Shown: positions 41,441 to 50,998, counted from the stretch's first letter. The stretch: 64,000 nucleotides of DNA from Kaistia hirudinis (GCF_014196455.1 NZ_JACIDS010000001.1:372001-436000), one strand, 5' to 3'. Notes: generated by a model from the sequence alone, not told the origin. Made by a program: numbers and translations.

Positions 41441-42378
41441 GGGAGCCGGCGCGGGGTCTGATCGCGCGATACAGGCGCAACATCGATTCGATCGTCGCGC
41501 GCTGCCATCGCGTGAAGGCGCGGCAGATGGTGCGCTCGGGCCCGTCCCGGTCGGAGCTGCTCTTCCTCGCGGCCTTTCTCGGCGTGGTGGTGCTGCTGGT
41601 CGGCCTCGCCTTCGACCGCGTCGCCGTGGAGCGCTCGCGGACCGTACCGGGCGTGGTCGACGGCTTCTTCGGCTTCATCTCGGAGATGGGCAAGTCGCAG
41701 TGGGAGCTCTTTCCGGCCGGAATCCTCGTGCTGATCCTGCTCGCGGGCTGCTGGAACATCGTGCCGCCGATGGTCCGCGTCTTCTGGGCGCAGTTCGGCG
41801 CCTTCGCCTTCTTCCTGTTCGCCTCGATCGGCGGAGCCGGTATCTTCGTCAACATCGTCAAGCAGTTCATCGGCCGCGGCCGGCCAATGACGTTCGAACT
41901 GTTCGGGCCGTTCACGCTCGAGCCGTTCCGCTTCGTCTATGATTTCCAGAGCTTTCCGTCGGGCCATTCGGCCACCGGCGGCGCGTTGATCGCATTCGGC
42001 TTTCTCGTGCTGCGGCGCTGGCGGCTCGGCCTTCTGCTCTTCGGTCTTGCCATCGCGGCGAGCCGCGTCGTCGTGGGCGCGCACTACCCGTCCGACATTC
42101 TGGCGGGGCTTCTGGTCGGCTACACCTTCAGCATCTGGCTCGCCTATCGCTTCGCCCGTTACGGCTGGGCCTTTTCGCTGGACCCGGCCGGCATTATAAG
42201 GGCCCGCGTCGCGGGCCTCCGGCGCGGGTTCTCCCGCCCCGGGCGCGCGACGATTGTCCTGGCCGGATTGGCCGACGCCCTGATCGGGCGTCCGGTCTGG
42301 CTTCCGGAGCTGAAGCCGATCGGAGCTGCTGCGAGTGCCGAATCCAAATTCGACCGGAATCGCGCGAACGATGAGTGA
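41437..42378 (+). CDS. PAP2-family membrane phosphatase (LpxE-like)
   Basis: A 313-residue membrane protein with the three PAP2 phosphatase motifs: KQFIGRGRP near 145-153, FPSGHSA near 174-180 and SRVVVGAHYPSD near 208-219. Six helices are visible and the active site would face the periplasm. The start is GTG at 41437, overlapping the GT39 stop. In rhizobia, a PAP2 lipid A 1-phosphatase (LpxE) is encoded beside GalA transferase genes, so lipid A is the leading substrate; undecaprenyl pyrophosphate is the alternative. Confidence 0.87.
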   Translation: MREPARGLIARYRRNIDSIVARCHRVKARQMVRSGPSRSELLFLAAFLGVVVLLVGLAFDRVAVERSRTVPGVVDGFFGFISEMGKSQWELFPAGILVLILLAGCWNIVPPMVRVFWAQFGAFAFFLFASIGGAGIFVNIVKQFIGRGRPMTFELFGPFTLEPFRFVYDFQSFPSGHSATGGALIAFGFLVLRRWRLGLLLFGLAIAASRVVVGAHYPSDILAGLLVGYTFSIWLAYRFARYGWAFSLDPAGIIRARVAGLRRGFSRPGRATIVLAGLADALIGRPVWLPELKPIGAAASAESKFDRNRANDE

Positions 42379-43126
42379 CGCCAGCGCGAATGATCGGCGC
42401 GGCTCGGTCTCGGTCGTGATCCCCTGCAAGAACGAAGCGGAGAATCTGGGCGAGCTGATCGCCGAGATCGAGGCGGCGCTGTCGGGACGCGATTTCGAGA
42501 TCATCGTCGTCGACGACGGCTCCGATGACGGCACGGGCGCCGCGGTCGCCGCGCTGATGAACGATCGCACGTGGCTGCGCATGGTCCGTCATGCGGCATC
42601 CTGCGGCCAGAGCGCGGCGGTGCGCACGGGGCTGCTGCATGCGCGCAACGACATCGTCGTGACGACCGACGGCGACGGGCAGAACGATCCCGCCTTCATG
42701 CCGGCACTCATCGACAAGCTCCAGGCCGGCGGCGCGCGGGTCGCGCTCGCTGCCGGGCAGCGCCTGAAGCGGACGGATTCCGGCGCCAAGCGGCTCGCCT
42801 CGCGCATGGCCAACCGGCTGCGCGGCGCGATCCTCAAGGATGGCACGCGCGATTCCGGCTGCGGCCTCAAGGCCATCCGGCGCGAGGTCTTCCTGCTCTT
42901 CCCCTATTTCGACGGGTGGCATCGCTACCTGCCGGCGCTCGCGATCCGCGAGGGCTACGGCGTCACGCATCTCGATGTCGTCGACCGCAACCGGCGGCAC
43001 GGCGCATCGAAATACGGCATCTGGGACCGCGCGCTCGTCGGCGCGCTGGACCTGATCGGCGTGTGGTGGCTGCTCAAGCGTCGCAAGCGCATTCCGAACG
43101 CGACGGAGGTTCGCATCGATGGCTGA
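42371..43126 (+). CDS. GT2 glycosyltransferase (dolichol-phosphate-mannose-synthase-like)
   Basis: A 251-residue GT-A transferase: VSVVIPCKNEAENLGELI near 13-30, VVDDGSDDGTG near 46-56, and the DXD-like TTDGDGQNDP near 99-108. It has no C-terminal membrane helices, as in soluble-type DPM1 and RgtE-like enzymes. It would charge polyprenyl phosphate with a sugar for the GT39 transferase. It overlaps the PAP2 gene by 8 bp and the LABN gene by 8 bp, so translation of the four genes is tightly coupled. Confidence 0.88.
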   Translation: MSDASANDRRGSVSVVIPCKNEAENLGELIAEIEAALSGRDFEIIVVDDGSDDGTGAAVAALMNDRTWLRMVRHAASCGQSAAVRTGLLHARNDIVVTTDGDGQNDPAFMPALIDKLQAGGARVALAAGQRLKRTDSGAKRLASRMANRLRGAILKDGTRDSGCGLKAIRREVFLLFPYFDGWHRYLPALAIREGYGVTHLDVVDRNRRHGASKYGIWDRALVGALDLIGVWWLLKRRKRIPNATEVRIDG

Positions 43127-43448
43127 CTGGATCGCTCATATCGGCGACTGGTTTCACGCGGTCTTCGTCCAGCAGTTCGACCTGTGGGTGCTGCTGGGCT
43201 TCGTCGCGCAGGCGCTGTTCACCATGCGCTTCCTTGTCCAGTGGCTGGCGAGCGAGCGGGCGCGGCGCTCGGTCGTGCCGGCCTCGTTCTGGACCTTCTC
43301 GATCCTCGGCGGCACGCTGCTGCTGATCTATGCGATCAAGCGCAAGGATCCGGTGTTCATCGCCGGCCAGGCGGCGGGACTTTTCATCTATTTCCGCAAT
43401 GTCTGGTTCATCGTCAACGAGCGGCGCCAGCACCGCTCGGCGGACTGA
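43119..43448 (+). CDS. LpxB N-terminal-like (LABN) membrane protein
   Basis: A 109-residue protein with three hydrophobic helices and the lipid A biosynthesis N-terminal domain pattern: GFVAQALFTMRFLVQWLASE near 27-46, PASFWTFSILGG near 54-65, and GLFIYFRNVWFI near 87-98. This domain occurs fused to LpxB or as a stand-alone partner of GT2/GT39 genes; it may carry or flip the polyprenyl-linked sugar, in the way ArnE/ArnF act, but this is not proven. It is last in the four-gene envelope operon. Confidence 0.87.
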   Translation: MADWIAHIGDWFHAVFVQQFDLWVLLGFVAQALFTMRFLVQWLASERARRSVVPASFWTFSILGGTLLLIYAIKRKDPVFIAGQAAGLFIYFRNVWFIVNERRQHRSAD

Positions 43449-43451
43449 TCC

Positions 43452-44627
43452 TCAGACCGTCGCCGCGGCGACCGTAAAGGCCTGGTCCAGATCGGCGATC
43501 AGGTCTTCGGCGTCCTCGAGGCCCGCATGCAGGCGGATGAGCGCGGCGGGCGGCGGCGGGGCCATGACGCTGCGCTGCAGGCCTGCCGGAATGGCGAGGC
43601 TCTCGAAGCCGCCCCAGGAATAGCCAAGGCCGAACAGGCGCAGCGCGTTGAGGAAGGCCGTGGTGCGTGCGGCGCTCCAGCCGCGCATCACGACGCCGAA
43701 CAGCCCGCTCGCGCCGCTCATGTCGCGCCGCCAGAGCGCGTGGCCGGGATCCTCCGGCAGCGCCGGATAGAGCACGCGCTCGACCTCGGGCCGCGCCTCG
43801 AGGTGGCGCGCGAGCTTGAGAGCCGTCTCCTCATGGCGCGGCAGGCGCACGGCCATGGTTCTGAGCCCGCGCAGCGTCAGATAGATGTCGTCCGGGCCGA
43901 CGCAGAGGCCGAGTTCCTCATGCGTCGCATGCAGCGCGGCCCAGGTTTCGGCATTGGCCGCAACGGTCCCGATCATGACGTCGGAATGGCCGGCGAGATA
44001 TTTCGTCCCGGCGACCACGGCAAGGTCGACGCCGGCATCGAGCGGGCGATAGAGCAGGGGCGTCGCCCAGGTATTGTCGGCGACGACCTTGGCGCCGCGC
44101 GCATGCGCGATGGCGACGACGTGCGGGATGTCGGTCATCTCGAAGGTGAGCGAACCGGGGCTCTCGACATAGACGGCGCGCGTGCGCTCCGTGAAGAGGC
44201 CCGGCAGCGCATCGAGATCCATCGGATCAAAGAAGGTCGCTTCGACGCCGAAGCGCGCGAGCACGCCGGTCGCGGCGTGCCGGCCCGGTCCATAGACATT
44301 GTCGGCGACGAGCAGATGGTCGCCCGCCGACAGGACCGACATCAGCGCCGTCGCGACGGCCGAGAGACCCGATGGGCAGAGCACGACGCCTGCGGCGCCC
44401 TCGAGATCGGCGAGCGCATCTTCGAGCGCTTCGCTCGTCGGGGTGCCGCGGCGGCCATAGACATAGCGCTGGCCGCCGGGGCGCATCGCCGCGACATCCT
44501 CGAACAGGACGGTCGATGCATGCACGACGGGCGGGTTGACGAAGGGGCCTGTAAGCTCGGGGTTGCGTCCGCTACGGATGAGGCGTGTCGCCGGCTTCAA
44601 GTTCGCGGCGTCGTCATGGTCATGCAT
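43452..44627 (-). CDS. metC: Cystathionine beta-lyase
   Basis: A 391-residue Cys/Met-metabolism PLP enzyme. Pyridoxal contacts: YGRRGTPTSEALE near 57-69, SPGSLTFEM near 156, DNTWATPLLYRP near 184-195, and the Schiff-base lysine in AGTKYLAGHSD (K209). It cleaves cystathionine to homocysteine, pyruvate and ammonia. The ATG at 44627 gives the usual family length; upstream frame residues are low-complexity. It converges on the LABN gene (3-bp gap) and is divergent from aapJ, sharing a 295-bp control region. A cystathionine gamma-lyase-type activity is less likely. Confidence 0.88.
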   Translation of the reverse strand: MHDHDDAANLKPATRLIRSGRNPELTGPFVNPPVVHASTVLFEDVAAMRPGGQRYVYGRRGTPTSEALEDALADLEGAAGVVLCPSGLSAVATALMSVLSAGDHLLVADNVYGPGRHAATGVLARFGVEATFFDPMDLDALPGLFTERTRAVYVESPGSLTFEMTDIPHVVAIAHARGAKVVADNTWATPLLYRPLDAGVDLAVVAGTKYLAGHSDVMIGTVAANAETWAALHATHEELGLCVGPDDIYLTLRGLRTMAVRLPRHEETALKLARHLEARPEVERVLYPALPEDPGHALWRRDMSGASGLFGVVMRGWSAARTTAFLNALRLFGLGYSWGGFESLAIPAGLQRSVMAPPPPAALIRLHAGLEDAEDLIADLDQAFTVAAATV

Positions 44628-44701
44628 GCTGGCATCCGATGCGGGCTGGTCCGGCACGCCCCGATTGTGCGTCGCGGCGGGGCCGGCAGGCTTTGCGCCT
44701 C

Positions 44702-44730
44702 TTGACCGAGGTCCCATAATAGCCTGTGAT
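44702..44730 (+). promoter_or_regulatory. Candidate aapJ promoter
   Basis: TTGACC at 44702-44707 and TGTGAT at 44725-44730, spacing 17 bp. The -35 box is strong and the -10 weak. It would give a leader of about 185 nt before aapJ. It overlaps a candidate metC promoter on the other strand. Confidence 0.35.
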
Positions 44731-44741
44731 ACGTTCGTCAA
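44714..44741 (-). promoter_or_regulatory. Candidate metC promoter
   Basis: On the minus strand TTGACG (44741-44736) and TTATGG (44719-44714) are 16 bp apart. The leader to the metC ATG would be about 80 nt. I looked there for SAM-II-type riboswitch sequence and found none. Confidence 0.35.
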
Positions 44742-44922
44742 ACGTCGCGATCGTCTGTCTTGTATGCAACGGCGCGCCAAAGATCAAAACGAATAAGCGG
44801 CCCGAAGGTCACGGAAGTTCCACCGGAATTCTCGTTAACGGGCCTGGCGGGGTATTTTATTCGATGGCGGCGCAGAGATGTGCTGCTTCTGTTCGAATAC
44901 TATAACGGAAAGAGGGGATAAC

Positions 44923-45942
44923 ATGCGGCGGACGATCGTTTCGGCTGTCACTGGAATTACACTTGCATTGGCCGGCCTTTCCTTTGCTTCGGCGGGAACG
45001 CTCGAAGACGTGAAGGCCAAAGGATTTGTGCAGTGCGGTGTCAACCCGAGCCTGATCGGCTTCGGCGTCCCCGACGAAAAGGGCGTCTGGAGCGGGCTCG
45101 ACGTCGATTTCTGCCGCGCCGTCGCCTCGGCGATCTTCGGTGACCCGACCAAGGTGAAGTACACGCCCCTGAACGCCAAGGAGCGTTTCACGGCGCTGCA
45201 GTCCGGCGAGATCGATCTGCTCTCGCGCAATACGACCTGGACCATGTCGCGCGACACGTCGCTCGGCCTGATGTTCGTCGGCGTCACCTATTATGACGGC
45301 CAGGGCTTCATGGTGCGCAAGTCGCTCGGCGTCTCATCGGCGCTTGAGCTGTCCGGCGCCAAGGTCTGCGCGCAGACCGGCACGACGACGGAACTCAATC
45401 TGGCGGATTATTTCCGCTCGCACAACATGCCCTACGAGGTCGTCGCGTTCGAGAAGAACGAGGAAGTGCTGCAGGCTTATGAGGCCGGCCGCTGCGACGC
45501 CTATACGACCGATGCCTCCGGCCTCTATGCCGAGCGCCTCAAGCTGACCAATCCCGACGACCACATGATCCTGCCCGAGATCATCTCCAAGGAGCCGCTC
45601 GGCCCGGCAGTGCGCCAGGGCGACGACAAGTGGTTCAATGTCGTGAAGTGGACGCTGTTCGCGCTGCTCGACGCCGAGGAGCTCGGCATCACCAAGGCGA
45701 ATGTCGACGAGAAGAAGACCTCCGACAATCCCGAGATCAAGCGCCTGCTCGGCACGGAGGGCGATTTCGGCACCGGCGTCGGCCTGACCAATGACTGGGC
45801 CTACAACATCATCAAGCAGGTCGGCAATTACGGCGAGATCTTCGACGCCAATGTCGGTCCGTCGACCAAGCTCGGCATCGCCCGCGGCCTCAATAATCTC
45901 TGGTCGAAGGGCGGCATCCAGTACGCGCCGCCGATCCGCTAG
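44923..45942 (+). CDS. aapJ: General L-amino acid ABC transporter binding protein
   Basis: A 339-residue periplasmic binding protein. A signal peptide spans about 1-24 (GLSFASA cleavage). The mature start TLEDVKAKGFVQCGVNPSL, followed by GVWSGLDVDFCRAVA, is typical of AapJ, as is the NTTWTMSRD segment near 105. It binds a broad range of L-amino acids and is the first gene of aapJQMP. RBS AGAGGGG precedes the ATG at 44923. A perfect hairpin follows 17 bp after the stop. Confidence 0.95.
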   Translation: MRRTIVSAVTGITLALAGLSFASAGTLEDVKAKGFVQCGVNPSLIGFGVPDEKGVWSGLDVDFCRAVASAIFGDPTKVKYTPLNAKERFTALQSGEIDLLSRNTTWTMSRDTSLGLMFVGVTYYDGQGFMVRKSLGVSSALELSGAKVCAQTGTTTELNLADYFRSHNMPYEVVAFEKNEEVLQAYEAGRCDAYTTDASGLYAERLKLTNPDDHMILPEIISKEPLGPAVRQGDDKWFNVVKWTLFALLDAEELGITKANVDEKKTSDNPEIKRLLGTEGDFGTGVGLTNDWAYNIIKQVGNYGEIFDANVGPSTKLGIARGLNNLWSKGGIQYAPPIR

Positions 45943-45959
45943 AGGCTCGACGACGCAGC

Positions 45960-45981
45960 GCCGCCGGCTTGGGCCGGCGGC
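45960..45981 (+). terminator. Intercistronic stem-loop between aapJ and aapQ
   Basis: A perfect 9-bp GC stem (GCCGCCGGC / GCCGGCGGC) with a TTGG loop and no T-tract, starting 17 bp after the aapJ stop. Likely a partial terminator or RNA-stabilising hairpin giving excess binding protein over membrane subunits. Confidence 0.6.
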
Positions 45982-46071
45982 GGCCCGCATGGGCGAGAAG
46001 GGCCCGATAGAGGTCCTGCCCGAACGATAAAGCTGCAGACTGGCCGGCTCTGCGCCGGACGATGAGGGGAC

Positions 46072-47289
46072 ATGGCATCCGGTCCATCCGGCGGCACCTC
46101 TTCCCCGAGGGGCGTGCTCGCCGTCATCAACAATCCGACGTTTCGCGGCGTCATTGTTCAGCTCGTGTTCGTCGCCGTCCTGGCCTGGTTCGTCTGGGAC
46201 GTGATCGACAACACGGCGCGCAACCTCCAGCGCGCGAACATCGCCGCCGGCTATGGCTTCCTCAACAGGACGGCCGGCTTCGGCATCGTCCAGACGCTGA
46301 TCGACTATGCCGAGACGTCGAGCTACGGCCGCGCCGTGCTCGTCGGCCTGCTCAACACGCTGCTCGTGGCCGGCCTCGGCATCGTGGTCGCCACCGCGCT
46401 CGGCTTTCTCGTCGGCATAGCGCGCCTCTCGCGCAACTGGCTGATCGCGAAGATCGCGACGGCCTATGTCGAGATCATCCGCAACATCCCGCTGCTGCTG
46501 CAGCTGTTCTTTTGGTATTTCGCGGTGCTCCGTGCCGTGCCCGGCATGCGCGAGAAATGGACCTTCCTCGGCGTGTTCCATCTGAACATCGCCGGGCTGC
46601 ACGTTCCCCGCCTCGCATTCGGCGACGGCTCGATCTTCATCCTGGCGGCCATTCCCGTCGCCATCGCGATCTCGGTTTTCGTGGCGCATTGGGGCAAGGG
46701 GCGGCTCGACCGGACCGGCCGGAAACCGCCGGTCGGCTGGATTTCCGCCGCGCTCATCGTCGGCCTGCCGATCCTCGTCTTCTTCATCGCCGGGCGTCCG
46801 ATCACGTTCGACGTGCCCGTCTTCAACGAGACCGGACCGATCCTCCGGCGCGGGTTCCAGAGCGGGACCGGCATGACCATCATTCCGGAATTCGTCGGGC
46901 TGGTGCTGGCGCTGTCGATCTATACCGCCGCCTATATCGCCGAGGTCGTCCGCGCTGGTATCGAGGCGGTCAGCCACGGCCAGAGCGAGGCGGCGGCCTC
47001 GCTCGGCCTCAAGCCGGGCCAAACCCTGCGTTTCGTCGTGATTCCGCAGGCGCTGCGGGTGATCATCCCGCCGCTCACCAACCAATATCTCAACCTGACG
47101 AAGAATTCGTCGCTGGCCGTCGCTGTGGCCTATCCCGATCTCGTCTCGGTCGGCGGCACGGTGCTCAACCAGACCGGCCAGGCGGTGGAAATGGTCAGCA
47201 TCTGGATGCTGTTCTATCTCGGCCTCAGCCTGCTGACGTCGATGGTGATGAATTACTGGAACCGGCGCGTCGCGCTGGTCGAGCGGTAG
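46072..47289 (+). CDS. aapQ: General L-amino acid ABC transporter permease
   Basis: A 405-residue inner-membrane permease of the HisM/AapQ family. It is longer than simple polar-amino-acid permeases because of the central insertion seen in AapQ. Landmarks: NTARNLQRANIAAGYGFLNR near 56-75, the EIIRNIPLLLQLFFWY core near 138-153, and the ATPase-docking loop SEAAASLGLKPGQTLR near 305. RBS GAGGGGAC precedes the ATG. It pairs with AapM. Confidence 0.95.
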   Translation: MASGPSGGTSSPRGVLAVINNPTFRGVIVQLVFVAVLAWFVWDVIDNTARNLQRANIAAGYGFLNRTAGFGIVQTLIDYAETSSYGRAVLVGLLNTLLVAGLGIVVATALGFLVGIARLSRNWLIAKIATAYVEIIRNIPLLLQLFFWYFAVLRAVPGMREKWTFLGVFHLNIAGLHVPRLAFGDGSIFILAAIPVAIAISVFVAHWGKGRLDRTGRKPPVGWISAALIVGLPILVFFIAGRPITFDVPVFNETGPILRRGFQSGTGMTIIPEFVGLVLALSIYTAAYIAEVVRAGIEAVSHGQSEAAASLGLKPGQTLRFVVIPQALRVIIPPLTNQYLNLTKNSSLAVAVAYPDLVSVGGTVLNQTGQAVEMVSIWMLFYLGLSLLTSMVMNYWNRRVALVER

Positions 47290-47298
47290 GGAGGGGCC

Positions 47299-48636
47299 AT
47301 GAGCACGACCTCTTCCGCGTTTGTCCGGGGCAGCTTCATCGAGTCGCGCCGCCCGCCGCGGACCTCCGTCGGCGTCATCGGCTGGGCGCGCGCGAACCTG
47401 TTCTCGAGCCTGCCCAACAGCATCCTCACGCTCGTCGCCGCGGCCTTCATCGTCTGGGCGCTGACGCCGCTGGTGCGCTTCACCATCATCGACGCGGTCT
47501 GGTCGGGCGAGGATCGGGCGGTCTGCGCCAAGGCGACGGGCGCCTGCTGGGCCTATGTGAAGGCCTATCTGCCGCAATTCATCTATGGCCGCTATCCGAT
47601 CGACCAGCGCTGGCGCGTCGATATCGTCTATGCCCTGCTGGCGCTCGCCCTCGTGCCGATGCTGATCCCGCGGGCGCCGCTGAAACGGCTCAATGCCGCC
47701 TTCCTGCTCTTCGCCTATCCGCTGATCGCCTTCGTCCTGCTGACGGGCGGCCATATCGGCTTCCGGGGCGGATGGCTGCCGGCGTGGATCGTGGCGCCAT
47801 CGCCGCTGCGCTTCTTCGCGGAATATGCGCTGGTCGCGATGGTGCTTCTGCTGGTCGTCGGCCTGCTGGCGCGGATCGCCGGGCACCCCGTGGCCGGATC
47901 GGGACGCGCCGCCGGCATCGTGCTCGGCGCCATCGGGCTGCTGTTGCTGGTGGTGGCCGCCGATTTCGGGCTCGAGCCGGTCGAAACGTCGAACTGGGGC
48001 GGCCTTCTGGTGACGCTCGTCGTCGCGGTCACGGGCATGGTGGCGTCGCTGCCGCTCGGCGTGCTGCTGGCGCTTGGGCGGCGCTCGTCCATGCCGATCA
48101 TCCGTCTCGCCTCGGTGATCTTCATCGAGGTCTGGCGGGGCGTGCCGCTGATCACGGTGCTGTTCATGGCCTCCGTGATGCTGCCGCTCTTCCTCCCCGA
48201 CGGGGTGACCTTCGACAAGCTGCTGCGCGCGCTGATCGGCGTCGCGCTGTTCAACGCGGCCTATATGGCGGAGACGATCCGCGGCGGCCTGCAGGCGATC
48301 CCCCGCGGCCAGTATGAGGCCGGCATGGCGGTCGGCCTCGGCTATTGGCAGCGCATGCGCCTCATCGTGCTGCCGCAGGCGCTGCGCCTCGTCATTCCCG
48401 GCATCGTCGGCTCGTTCATCTCGCTGTTCAAGGATACGACGCTGGTCTCGATCATCGGTCTGTTCGATTTCCTCGGCCAGATCCAGGCCTCCGCCAATGA
48501 CGCGAAATGGGCGTCGCCGGTCACCGGCGTGACAGGATATGTCTTCGCCGCCACCGTATTTTGGGCTTTCTGTTTCGCAATGTCGCGCTACGCTGCCTAT
48601 ACCGAGCGGCGGCTCAACCGCGGCCGGAGGCGCTAG
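47299..48636 (+). CDS. aapM: General L-amino acid ABC transporter permease
   Basis: A 445-residue permease, the second channel subunit. It has the long AapM N-terminal half with extra helices and a periplasmic cysteine-containing loop ([20 protein letters not shown] near 75-94). The C-terminal permease core has [16 protein letters not shown] near 275-290 and the docking loop [15 protein letters not shown] near 341. RBS GGAGGGGCC precedes the ATG, 9 bp after aapQ. Confidence 0.95.
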   Translation: MSTTSSAFVRGSFIESRRPPRTSVGVIGWARANLFSSLPNSILTLVAAAFIVWALTPLVRFTIIDAVWSGEDRAVCAKATGACWAYVKAYLPQFIYGRYPIDQRWRVDIVYALLALALVPMLIPRAPLKRLNAAFLLFAYPLIAFVLLTGGHIGFRGGWLPAWIVAPSPLRFFAEYALVAMVLLLVVGLLARIAGHPVAGSGRAAGIVLGAIGLLLLVVAADFGLEPVETSNWGGLLVTLVVAVTGMVASLPLGVLLALGRRSSMPIIRLASVIFIEVWRGVPLITVLFMASVMLPLFLPDGVTFDKLLRALIGVALFNAAYMAETIRGGLQAIPRGQYEAGMAVGLGYWQRMRLIVLPQALRLVIPGIVGSFISLFKDTTLVSIIGLFDFLGQIQASANDAKWASPVTGVTGYVFAATVFWAFCFAMSRYAAYTERRLNRGRRR

Positions 48637-48649
48637 GGAGAACGTGCTT

Positions 48650-49441
48650 ATGTCAGACGTCGCCATTGCGGTCGAAGCTGCCGCGAAGCCGAGGGCCCTG
48701 TCGCCCACCGAGACCGCGGTCGAGCTGATCGACGTCAACAAATGGTATGGCGATTTTCATGTGCTGCGCGACATCAACCTCAAGGTGATGAAGGGCGAGC
48801 GCATCGTCGTGGCCGGGCCGTCGGGTTCGGGCAAATCGACCATGATCCGCTGCATCAACCGGCTCGAAGAGCACCAGACCGGCAAGATCATCGTCGACGG
48901 CACTGAGCTGACCAATGATCTGCGCCGCATCGACGTCGTCCGGCGCGAGGTCGGCATGGTGTTCCAGCACTTCAACCTGTTCCCGCATCTGACCATCCTC
49001 GAGAACTGCACGCTGGCGCCGATCCATGTGCGCAAGATGCCGAAGCGCGAGGCCGAGGACGTCGCGATGCACTATCTGAAGCGCGTCAAGATTCCCGAGC
49101 AGGCGGCGAAATATCCCGGCCAGCTCTCGGGCGGTCAGCAGCAGCGCGTCGCCATCGCCCGCTCGCTGTGCATGAACCCGCGCGTCATGCTGTTCGACGA
49201 GCCGACCTCGGCACTCGATCCGGAGATGATCAAGGAAGTGCTCGACGTCATGGTCGGCCTCGCCATGGAAGGCATGACCATGATCTGCGTCACGCATGAA
49301 ATGGGCTTCGCGCGCCAGGTTGCGGATCGCGTCGTGTTCATGGATGGCGGCCAGATCGTCGAGCAGAACGATCCGGTGAGCTTCTTCGAGAACCCGCAGC
49401 ACGAGCGGACCAAGCTGTTCCTGAGCCAGATCCTCTCGTGA
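48650..49441 (+). CDS. aapP: General L-amino acid ABC transporter ATP-binding protein
   Basis: A 263-residue ABC ATPase. Walker [10 protein letters not shown] at 56-64, Q-loop FQHFNLFPH near 105, signature LSGGQQQR near 158, Walker [14 protein letters not shown] near 178-190. It drives import through AapQ/AapM. The ATG at 48650 matches AapP length; earlier in-frame codons lie inside aapM. It completes aapJQMP. Confidence 0.95.
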   Translation: MSDVAIAVEAAAKPRALSPTETAVELIDVNKWYGDFHVLRDINLKVMKGERIVVAGPSGSGKSTMIRCINRLEEHQTGKIIVDGTELTNDLRRIDVVRREVGMVFQHFNLFPHLTILENCTLAPIHVRKMPKREAEDVAMHYLKRVKIPEQAAKYPGQLSGGQQQRVAIARSLCMNPRVMLFDEPTSALDPEMIKEVLDVMVGLAMEGMTMICVTHEMGFARQVADRVVFMDGGQIVEQNDPVSFFENPQHERTKLFLSQILS

Positions 49442-49451
49442 GCCTTACCGC

Positions 49452-50312
49452 TCAGTAGCCGTCATAGCCGGGCGGCGGCGGGACGCGGCGGGGGTCGTCG
49501 TAGATGGGCTCGCCCCATTCCGGCACTCCGCGGCGGCCGACCCGCTCCTGGTCGATCACCACCACCTCATTGCCGGCGCGATCGACCTCGATGCGCCGGA
49601 TCAGCGTGCCCCGGCGATTGGTGATGTCGATGGTCATCGAGCCGTCGCGATGGCGGCGCGTCGTTTCGATATAGCGGCCGCGCTTCACGACGATCGGCGC
49701 CATCGGGTCACGCTGCGGCGCCGCGCGCTTTGGCGGTGCGGGGGCGATGGGCGCTGCCTGCGCGGTCGCGGCGGGCGGTTCCGCAGCCCTCTTCGGCGGC
49801 TGAGCCACGCCCGGCGGCGCCGCGGCCGCGTCCTTGCCGCCGGGCGCGGGCGCGGGCTTCGTGGCGACCTTGGGCGGGACATAGGGCTTCGGCCCGTCGA
49901 CGGCCGGGGCTGCCGGGACGACGGCGGGCGCCGGAGCCTGTGCGGTGGCTGCGGGAGGCGTTGCGGGTGCTGCCGCTGCGGCGGGCGCGGCCGGCGTCTC
50001 CGCCTGCTGGGTCGCGTTGGATGCCGGCGGCGGGGCATTGGCCGCCTGTTCGGCGGCGCGCAGCGACTTCATCGCATTGGCGACGGATTTCCGCGCGCTG
50101 CGGATATCGCCGCCCGTGTCCTCGGCCTGCTGCAGCGACGCCTGCGCGGCCTCCAGCGCCTTCCGCGATGCCTCGAGCCGCGCCTCCGCCGATTGCGAGG
50201 ACGCCGTGGCCGGATCCGCCTGCCCGAATGCCGGCGTCATGAAGCTCGGCGTCATGGCGAGCGCGGCCAGAGTCAGCGCGGCCGAGGCGAGGAGCGCGGG
50301 CAGACGGGTCAT
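49452..50312 (-). CDS. Exported coiled-coil and Ala/Pro-rich hypothetical protein
   Basis: A 286-residue protein. Signal peptide about 1-30 (MTPAFGQA); a helical, probably coiled-coil segment at about 40-90 (RLEASRKALEAAQASLQQAE); an Ala/Pro-rich spacer at about 92-200; and a folded C-terminal piece with RGRYIETTRRHRDGSMTID and RRIEVDRAGNEVVVIDQE near 210-260, ending in PPPPGYDGY. It is probably periplasmic or outer-membrane associated, reaching through the spacer. The ATG at 50312 has AAAGGA at 6 nt. The function is not recognised. Confidence 0.72.
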   Translation of the reverse strand: MTRLPALLASAALTLAALAMTPSFMTPAFGQADPATASSQSAEARLEASRKALEAAQASLQQAEDTGGDIRSARKSVANAMKSLRAAEQAANAPPPASNATQQAETPAAPAAAAAPATPPAATAQAPAPAVVPAAPAVDGPKPYVPPKVATKPAPAPGGKDAAAAPPGVAQPPKRAAEPPAATAQAAPIAPAPPKRAAPQRDPMAPIVVKRGRYIETTRRHRDGSMTIDITNRRGTLIRRIEVDRAGNEVVVIDQERVGRRGVPEWGEPIYDDPRRVPPPPGYDGY

Positions 50313-50455
50313 TCGAGATCCTTTCGGCGACAGCCATGCCGGGAGAAGCCGCTGCGCATGCAGATGGCGCGCAAATGCGGCGAGCCTGTGGGCATGAGAG
50401 CAGGGCGCGGCTGAACCGCGCCTGAACGGCCGGGGCGGCGGGATCTCGGCTGGGT

Positions 50456-50998
50456 CTACACCCGCTCCAGGGAGCGATGTGGCGGCGGCGGAAGCGAGAT
50501 CCGGATCGGGTCGCCGGCGCGAACGGGGCCGCCCTGCACCACGATGCCCATGATGCCGGCCTTGCGAACGAGCCGGCCCTCCGCATCGCGATCGAGCACG
50601 GCGGCCGTCAGCCCCTTCTGGAAGGCGTCGAGCTGGACGCAGGGATTGCGCAGGCCCGTCACCTGGACGACGGCGACGTCGCCGAGATGCAGGCAGGTTC
50701 CCTGCGGCAGGTGGATCAGGTCGATGCCCTCTGTCGTCACATTCTCGCCGATCGAGCCGGCGCTGACGTGGAAGCCGCCGGCGCGCAGCTCCTCCAGCAA
50801 CTCCGCTGCGACCAGATGGACCTGGCGCAGATTGGGCTGCGTCGGATCGACGGCGACCCGCGAGCGGTGCTTCACATGCACGCCCATATGCGCATCGCCC
50901 TCGACGCCGAGGCCGGCGATCAGCCTGATCTCGTCGCGGACTGCCTTGCTGAAGGCGTGCGACGGGCTGGCGCTGACGGAGACGACCCGCACGGTCAT
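50456..50998 (-). CDS. MOSC domain protein
   Basis: A 180-residue MOSC (molybdenum cofactor sulfurase C-terminal) domain protein. Features: GLGVEGDAHMGVHVKHRSR near 29-47, GSIGENVTTEGIDL near 81-94, and the conserved cysteine in GLRNPCVQLD near 115-124. MOSC proteins are thought to carry sulfur or act in Moco-linked detoxification. It overlaps the sulfurtransferase stop by 4 bp, so a sulfur donor and acceptor pair is plausible. Cytoplasmic. Confidence 0.87.
   Translation of the reverse strand: MTVRVVSVSASPSHAFSKAVRDEIRLIAGLGVEGDAHMGVHVKHRSRVAVDPTQPNLRQVHLVAAELLEELRAGGFHVSAGSIGENVTTEGIDLIHLPQGTCLHLGDVAVVQVTGLRNPCVQLDAFQKGLTAAVLDRDAEGRLVRKAGIMGIVVQGGPVRAGDPIRISLPPPPHRSLERV

Noticed and set aside
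44628-44900. Possible SAM riboswitch upstream of metC
   Set aside because: The minus-strand leader shows no SAM-II-like conserved sequence or pseudoknot.
45334-48741. 1135-codon minus-strand ORF opposite aapJQM
   Set aside because: Spans three real genes antisense and has charged low-complexity composition.
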